NCBI GenBank assembly: GCA_003022125.1
Contig: PXQH01000064.1
Coordinates: 1-64,000 of the forward strand
Direction: 5' to 3'
DNA: 64,000 bases
Source of the DNA: Cyanobacteria bacterium QS_8_64_29
GTDB taxonomy: Bacteria > Cyanobacteriota > Cyanobacteriia > Cyanobacteriales > Rubidibacteraceae
Positions 59,426 to 64,000 of this stretch are shown here, one piece after another. The notes beneath the pieces were generated by a model, which saw nothing but the letters and a program-made list of their open reading frames with translations, had not been told where the DNA came from and did no database searches. Position 1 is the first letter of the stretch. The number at the start of each line of letters is the position of its first letter. The position numbers were made by a program, and so were the translations under genes.

Positions 59426-59460
59426 GAAGCGAGTATACCGCTTCAGGCAGGTGCCGGCAA
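59426..59460 (-). promoter_or_regulatory. candidate glmU promoter inside an inverted repeat
   Basis: On the minus strand TTGCCG (59455-59460) and TATACT (59432-59437) are separated by 17 bp. The -10 sits in the loop of a perfect inverted repeat GAAGCG (59426-59431) / CGCTTC (59439-59444). The ATG at 59398 would be about 26 nt downstream of the start site. Confidence 0.5.
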
Positions 59461-59471
59461 CGCCCGGCAGC

Positions 59472-61451
59472 TCAGGTCTCCTCGCGGTGCAAGACAAATA
59501 CCTTGGAGGTCTCGGGCTGCAGCTCGAGGGACACCGTGCCCTGGCGGATGGGAGTCTGGTCCCCCGTTGCTACGTTCTGGCAGGTGGCAATGCCCTCGCC
59601 CGCGAGCGGCAGCTCAAACCGGCCGCCATGGGTGGAGTAGGCGTAGAGGATCGAATCCCTGCTGGGCAATTCCTCGGGCGCCGACTGCGGCTCGCGCACC
59701 ATGAAAATGTCCTCGTTAGCCCGGGCGCGCTCGGGGAATAAAAAGCGCGTCTCGCCGTAGCGCAGGACCGGATGCTGCTGGCGCAGCTGGGCCATCCGGC
59801 GCGTGGTTCGGTGGAGCTTGGCGCTCCAGCCCGGCGAGCCCGGCCAGATCATTATGGGGCGGTTGAAGGGATCGCCGCCCATCCCGAACAATCCCTCGTG
59901 ATCGGGGTGGTAGGGCACGGCCAGGGCAGTTTCGGCGCCGTACATGATCATGGGAACCCCGCGCGCGGCAAACAAGAACTCGATGGCGCTGGCGTAGGCG
60001 CGCTCGCTCATGTGGGGGTATTTGGTCTTGAGCCGCGGCTCGTCGTGGTTTTCTAGAAACGTCACCCAGCCGCGGGCTTCGCGATTGGGGATGCGATCGA
60101 GCGAGCGTCGCGGCACATCCAGGGTGCGCGCCGGATCGAGCAGCCAGTGGAAAAAGCGCTGCAGGGCGCTTTCGTTGTAGCGCTGGCCCTGGCGCCCCAG
60201 GGTGACCTCGCGCAGCATGAAGGTGCGGCCATCCCAGTGGCGCTCGCCGGCAAAAAAGCGGCGCGCTGCCAAGCTCAAGTCAAAGTCGAACTGGGTGTAG
60301 TGCTCGGTCTCGGCGATCCAGTCGATGCTGGCGGGCTCGCGGTAGCCGCCGCCAAAGAACTCGCCGATGAGCACCGCCGAGGGATCGATCGCCAGCACCC
60401 GCTGCTCCAAGGTGCGCCAAAAATCGGCGTTGACGTGCTTGACCGCATCCAAGCGGAAACCGGCCACTTGCTCGCCGCCCTCATTAAAGGTCAGCCAAAA
60501 CTCGACTGCATCCAGCAGGTACTGCGCCACGGCCGGCTTGTCGTGGTCGAGATCGGGCAAGCCGCCCGGCAGCCATCCTTTTTGGATGTTTTCTTTGTCG
60601 GGGCGGCTGGTGTCGATGGGCTGGAAGGGATGGAACCAGTCCTGGGGATCGGCGGTTTGGGTGGCCGGGTCCCAGTACTGGGCCACCCGCTCGCCGTGGC
60701 GGTAAACGCTGCCGTTATCGGCAAACCAAAACCCGATCGAGTCGGGTTCAAAAGCCGGTGGCGTGCGGAACTCGGGATAGGGCGAGGTGTGGTTGAGCGT
60801 CAGATCCAGGATGACGCCAATGCCGCGCCGACCGGCTTCATCGAGCAGGCGGCGCAGCACGTCAAAGCGATCACGGCCGTGGGTGTTGCGAAAGTGCTCG
60901 TCGATCTCGAACCAGTCTTTAGTCCAGTAGCCGTGGAACGGGGCTGAGGCGTGCGCGTAGAGCCCGTCGGCTTGGTCCAGATCGCTTTGCGCGTCCTGGT
61001 GCAGGTAGTGACTGGATTGCGGGTAGTAAATCAGGCCGTTGGCATTGTCTTGGATGGGCGAGAGCACGATCTTGGTCACGCCCAAATCTTGGAGGTAATC
61101 GAGCTTGCGGATGACGCCTTCCAAATCGCCGCCCCAGTACAGCCCCATGTAGCGATGGCTGGGATCGTAGGTCTGGCGCAGCAGCAGCCGATTGAGCCGG
61201 TTGTACTGCCGCGTTGACTCATCCAGCTCCGGCGAGAGCGGAAAGGCCGACTCGGGCAGGTTGTTGGCGGAATTGGCGTCGAAAAAGCGATCGACGATGA
61301 TGTAGTAGAGGACGTCGTTTTCCAGGTTGCCCTTGGTGCGCGGGCTGGCAGCTGCCTGGGCGCGTGCGGGGTCGCCCCCGAGCAGCCCCCCCAAGCCGAT
61401 CGCGCTCAACAGCAAAATTGCGACAAGGGCGCAGTGCAGGCAGCGGGGCAT
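59472..61451 (-). CDS. secreted GH13 alpha-amylase-family glycoside hydrolase
   Basis: From ATG 61451 a 659-residue enzyme with a signal peptide (ALVAILLLSAIGLGGLLGGDPARA). The GH13 barrel keeps all four regions: ILDLTLNHTS (I), VAGFRLDAVKHV with the Asp nucleophile (II), VLIGEFFGG with the acid Glu (III) and VTFLENHDEPR with His-Asp (IV). The C-terminal beta domain is about 130 residues. Starch, glycogen or related alpha-glucan is the likely substrate, outside the cytosol. The start is 2 bp after the stop of the membrane-protein gene, so they are coupled. Confidence 0.9.
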   Translation of the reverse strand: MPRCLHCALVAILLLSAIGLGGLLGGDPARAQAAASPRTKGNLENDVLYYIIVDRFFDANSANNLPESAFPLSPELDESTRQYNRLNRLLLRQTYDPSHRYMGLYWGGDLEGVIRKLDYLQDLGVTKIVLSPIQDNANGLIYYPQSSHYLHQDAQSDLDQADGLYAHASAPFHGYWTKDWFEIDEHFRNTHGRDRFDVLRRLLDEAGRRGIGVILDLTLNHTSPYPEFRTPPAFEPDSIGFWFADNGSVYRHGERVAQYWDPATQTADPQDWFHPFQPIDTSRPDKENIQKGWLPGGLPDLDHDKPAVAQYLLDAVEFWLTFNEGGEQVAGFRLDAVKHVNADFWRTLEQRVLAIDPSAVLIGEFFGGGYREPASIDWIAETEHYTQFDFDLSLAARRFFAGERHWDGRTFMLREVTLGRQGQRYNESALQRFFHWLLDPARTLDVPRRSLDRIPNREARGWVTFLENHDEPRLKTKYPHMSERAYASAIEFLFAARGVPMIMYGAETALAVPYHPDHEGLFGMGGDPFNRPIMIWPGSPGWSAKLHRTTRRMAQLRQQHPVLRYGETRFLFPERARANEDIFMVREPQSAPEELPSRDSILYAYSTHGGRFELPLAGEGIATCQNVATGDQTPIRQGTVSLELQPETSKVFVLHREET

Positions 61452-61453
61452 GG

Positions 61454-62626
61454 CTATCGCGTTGCAACGTTGCTTCCATCGCGCAGGAACAGGGCGTCCC
61501 AGCGCTGGGGAAATTGCTCGAGCAGCTCCTGGGAGGTGCTGGCTGCGCGCGGTCGGGCGGCGCTGGTTTGTTCCACCTGGCTCAGGTGCGTGCGATCCAG
61601 CTCGCCCTGCTGGGCAAAGGCCCAATGTTCGGCGCGATCGTAGGTGCTAAAGATTAGGCCGGCCCAATCGAGGGCAATGGCCACAATAAAGGCAATCCCG
61701 CCGGCCGAGGTCAGCAGCCACCGCCAGTTAAGGTTGTAGCGCTCGAGCAGCGGCAGCACCCGGTTGAGCCGGACGCATTGAAAGCGCCGCCAGCGCGCTT
61801 TGAACGCGTTCCAGCGCCGGGCCAGCGGATGGGGATCGCCGGTGGCTTGTTGCTGGCGCGCCCAGCCATCGGCACGCTCCTCAGCGCGGATCAGCTGCTC
61901 GTACGCCGACTCGGCCAAGTTGTAGCCCAAGATGAACCCAAAAACGTTGACGCTATAGAAGGCCAAGATCTTGAGGAAAAAGAAGTTAAACAGGGGCTGG
62001 AAATTGATCTCGCCCGACTGCAGAAACAGCAAGCCGCTGCTGTAGATGGACCAACTCAGTACGATGCCGCCGTAGTCCACCAACGGCTTGAGGATGACCT
62101 GCCGCAGCGGCACGTTGTAGTCGGTCTGGTTCATGCTCTCGTGGAAGAACTTGGCCAAGAGCTGCTTCCCCTGCGAGGGGCGCCGCGTGGGATAGTTAGG
62201 GCCGCTGGCATCGGGCTGGAAGGGGTGGCGCCGGCCTTCCAGGATCATGCGCTGCCCGATGAGGTAATAAAACAGATACTGCACGATGGTGTAGGGAATC
62301 AGCCCCGCCCAGGTAAAGGCGCGCTCCCAAGGCCCGATGCCAGTGGCAATCAAGAAAAAGCCCAGATCGCAGCCGATCTTCCAGCTCATTAGGCCCAGAG
62401 TGCGGTTGGCGACGGTCTGGTAGCGCCCCAAACGTGCATCAGCCGCCGCCGATAGCCCCGGGCTGAGCCAGCGGGCGGCGCGCGGGATGAGCCGGCGGCG
62501 GAACAGCAGCTCCTGGAAAAAGGCGACGGTCGCCAGCGGAATCACGATTTGGAACAGCTTGCTCGAGCCGTAGCTGAGCGCAGAGGAGCTGGGAACTTGG
62601 GCAACGAACTCCCACCCAATAGGCAT
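61454..62626 (-). CDS. multi-pass membrane protein of unknown family
   Basis: From ATG 62626 (AGGTGAG ribosome site) a 390-residue protein. Hydrophobic segments lie at about residues 22-40 (KLFQIVIPLATVAFFQEL), 80-100, 110-130 (TWAGLIPYTIVQYLFYYLIG), 190-210 (ILSWSIYSSGLLFL), 215-245 (PLFNFFFLKILAFYSVNVFGFILGYNLA) and 310-330. Positively charged loops and a long C-terminal soluble part follow. I do not recognise the family. It lies between two GH13 genes and is coupled to the amylase start, so a role in glucan export or envelope targeting is conceivable only from context. Confidence 0.6.
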   Translation of the reverse strand: MPIGWEFVAQVPSSSALSYGSSKLFQIVIPLATVAFFQELLFRRRLIPRAARWLSPGLSAAADARLGRYQTVANRTLGLMSWKIGCDLGFFLIATGIGPWERAFTWAGLIPYTIVQYLFYYLIGQRMILEGRRHPFQPDASGPNYPTRRPSQGKQLLAKFFHESMNQTDYNVPLRQVILKPLVDYGGIVLSWSIYSSGLLFLQSGEINFQPLFNFFFLKILAFYSVNVFGFILGYNLAESAYEQLIRAEERADGWARQQQATGDPHPLARRWNAFKARWRRFQCVRLNRVLPLLERYNLNWRWLLTSAGGIAFIVAIALDWAGLIFSTYDRAEHWAFAQQGELDRTHLSQVEQTSAARPRAASTSQELLEQFPQRWDALFLRDGSNVATR

Positions 62627-62649
62627 CTCACCTGGCAAGTTCTGCAAAT

Positions 62650-64000
62650 CTAGTAACAATAGCGCAGCACGAGCAGGCTCATGGCTCCAACGCGCAGCGG
62701 CAGCACGTTGGCGACGTTGGCGTAGCGGCCGCTGGCGGTCTCGAGCACGGTCCCGGGGGTGTAGGCCTGGGCCGACTCGGCGCCATCGCCATCGAACAGT
62801 ACCGTCCACTGCCCGCTAAACCCTTCTGGGACGGGTAGCTCGTAGGGCGTGCTGCCGGCAAAGGTGTGGGGGCCAAAGTTAAACAGCGCGATCAGGGACT
62901 CATCGGCCCGAACGTGGCTGTAGCGGAACACCCCCAGCAGCGAGCTCTCGGCATTGCAGTGGTAAATCCCGGGCTGAACGAAGGACTGGAAGGTGTTCTC
63001 GCGCGTTTTGGTATAGCGGCGGAAGATGTTGCGCAGCTGCGCCATGTCGGTACGGTGCTGCCGGTGAACGCGCTCGATCTCGGCTGCCGAGAGCCCCCAC
63101 TCCTGCCAGTACGCCATCTGCTCGGGGGCGACGCCAGCCCAGCTCACCTGCCAGTTGCGTCCCTCGTCGTAGCAGCCTAGCGCCAGCGAGTCCACACTCG
63201 GTACGAACATGTAGCGCAGCTTGGCCGAAAACATGGTCAGGGCTTCGGCATTGCGCACCTTGCGGCGGACGTAGTCCAGCAACTCGCCCCCGGTAAGCTC
63301 GCCCATGCGTACCAGGGACTCGCCCTGCCGCTTGGCTAGCTCGGCGGGATTGCCGCCGTAGGCCCAGGGCACGTAGGGACGCCCCCGCACGATGTGCTGG
63401 TCGTACCAGGTCTCATCGTGCAGCTGCGCATAGCAGGCTTGCGGGTATTGCAAGTTGGCGGCCTGATTGAGCTCGGCCACTAAGGTCTCGACGTTGGGGT
63501 GGCGCGGCCGCTCGCGCTTCTCGGGCGGCTTGTAGAGCTCCTCGACGATGGAAAACCCAATGGGGGCATAGAACGCGTCGATCAGCTCGCTCACCGCTGG
63601 GTTGCCCGCCACCTCAAACGTTTCGCCCAGCGCGATCAGATCGGGGGCAGCGCGGTCCAGCTCCGCGCGCAGCTCGCGGATGAAGGTTTCAGCAAAGTTC
63701 TGGTCCCGGTTGGCGTACTGCAAAACCAGCCCATCCACATAGTCGATGCGGATGAGCTTGAGGCGGTGGTTGACCGCAAAGGCTACGATTTTTTCCACCA
63801 ACTGGCGCCGCACCTCGGGATCGCCGAGTTGGAACATCCAGGTGCCGTAATCCCGGAACAGATAGGCCTGGCGATCGACAAACAGCGCTTCGCCGTCCGA
63901 GCGCGCGACGCCATCCAGCGATCCGGGAAAGGGCGCGCGCACTTGGTGGGTAAAAATCAAATCCGGCACGATGCGGATGCCGCAGGCATGGAAGCGGTCC
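62650..64000 (-). CDS. GH13-like alpha-amylase-family protein, 5' end beyond the window
   Basis: The frame is open to the end of the window; residues FHACGIRIVPDLIFTH run through base 64000, so the true start is upstream. Region I-like RIVPDLIFTH, region II LIRIDYVDGLVLQ (Asp), region III LIALGETFEV (Glu) and a His-Asp pair in QLHDETWYDQH suggest an active GH13 barrel. The C-terminal beta domain (ALFNFGPHTFAGSTPYELPVP…) is of the type found in intracellular or cell-envelope amylases. The exact subfamily is unknown. The membrane-protein gene follows 23 bp downstream. Confidence 0.8.
   Translation of the reverse strand, partial: DRFHACGIRIVPDLIFTHQVRAPFPGSLDGVARSDGEALFVDRQAYLFRDYGTWMFQLGDPEVRRQLVEKIVAFAVNHRLKLIRIDYVDGLVLQYANRDQNFAETFIRELRAELDRAAPDLIALGETFEVAGNPAVSELIDAFYAPIGFSIVEELYKPPEKRERPRHPNVETLVAELNQAANLQYPQACYAQLHDETWYDQHIVRGRPYVPWAYGGNPAELAKRQGESLVRMGELTGGELLDYVRRKVRNAEALTMFSAKLRYMFVPSVDSLALGCYDEGRNWQVSWAGVAPEQMAYWQEWGLSAAEIERVHRQHRTDMAQLRNIFRRYTKTRENTFQSFVQPGIYHCNAESSLLGVFRYSHVRADESLIALFNFGPHTFAGSTPYELPVPEGFSGQWTVLFDGDGAESAQAYTPGTVLETASGRYANVANVLPLRVGAMSLLVLRYCY

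Overview
The window is a gene-dense, high-GC stretch of a cyanobacterial chromosome. It carries both photosystem I core genes (psaA, psaB), the allophycocyanin core cluster (apcE, apcA, apcB, apcC), the large cyanobacterial ATP synthase cluster (atpI-B-E-F'-F-H-A-G), the C-terminal half of a split-intein DnaE, ycf51, and many families found almost only in cyanobacteria (DUF1816, DUF1614, DUF3326, DUF2811, Mo-nitro_C, PAP/fibrillin). The HIP1 octamer GCGATCGC is frequent. I cannot name the species. Two very acidic or Gly-rich lipoproteins and the high GC would suit a salt-adapted lineage, but that is inference.

Layout. 1-6.5 kb: a 5'-disrupted msrP, then trpD, carA, a STAS anti-sigma antagonist that appears to start at ATT, mini-RNase III, two SPOUT RNA methyltransferases and small proteins, all on +. 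6.5-10.8 kb: a TerB/Mo-nitro_C protein behind a 25-bp inverted repeat, obgE, and an LPS transport set lptA-lptB-lptF. 10.8-13.5 kb (-): icd and a lipoprotein. 13.6-18.4 kb: psaA-psaB and a shared terminator. 18.5-26.3 kb: clpB (-), DUF1614 and dnaE-C (+), ssb and a nucleotidyltransferase/pseudo-phosphoglucomutase (-). 26.5-29.9 kb: cobK and DUF2470 (+), then a CAAX-type protease, DUF3326, a 59-residue protein and a ferredoxin (-). 30.0-35.9 kb: atp cluster (-). 36-42 kb: methyltransferase (-) divergent from apcE-apcA-apcB-apcC. 42-47.4 kb: ftsW, ycf51, a GldA-like dehydrogenase (+), then mltA, an 83-residue protein and a fibrillin-like protein (-). 47.5-55.2 kb: ilvE (+), pcrA (-), clpS and DUF2103 (+), and hemG-pth-murF plus DUF2811 (-). 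55.2-55.76 kb is a gene-free gap. 55.76-64 kb: larC (+), then on - two lipoproteins, glmU, a secreted GH13 amylase, a membrane protein and a second GH13 enzyme that runs off the end.

How the genes fit together. Most of the window is core metabolism. It combines light capture (apc, psa) and ATP synthesis with envelope building (lptABF, ftsW, murF, mltA, glmU), tetrapyrrole and cobalamin steps (hemG, cobK), protein quality control (clpB, clpS) and DNA replication and repair (dnaE-C, ssb, pcrA). No CRISPR array, tRNA, rRNA, intact insertion sequence or prophage was recognised.

The most notable signal outside genes is a set of perfect or near-perfect hairpins at cistron junctions inside the photosynthetic operons: psaA|psaB, atpE|atpF', atpA|atpG, apcE|apcA and apcB|apcC. 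Most lie where the required protein amounts change. Other points worth attention are the split intein, the loss of catalytic loops in the phosphoglucomutase-like domain, HLR1-like sites around a palindrome upstream of apcE, and the unidentified membrane protein between two GH13 enzymes.
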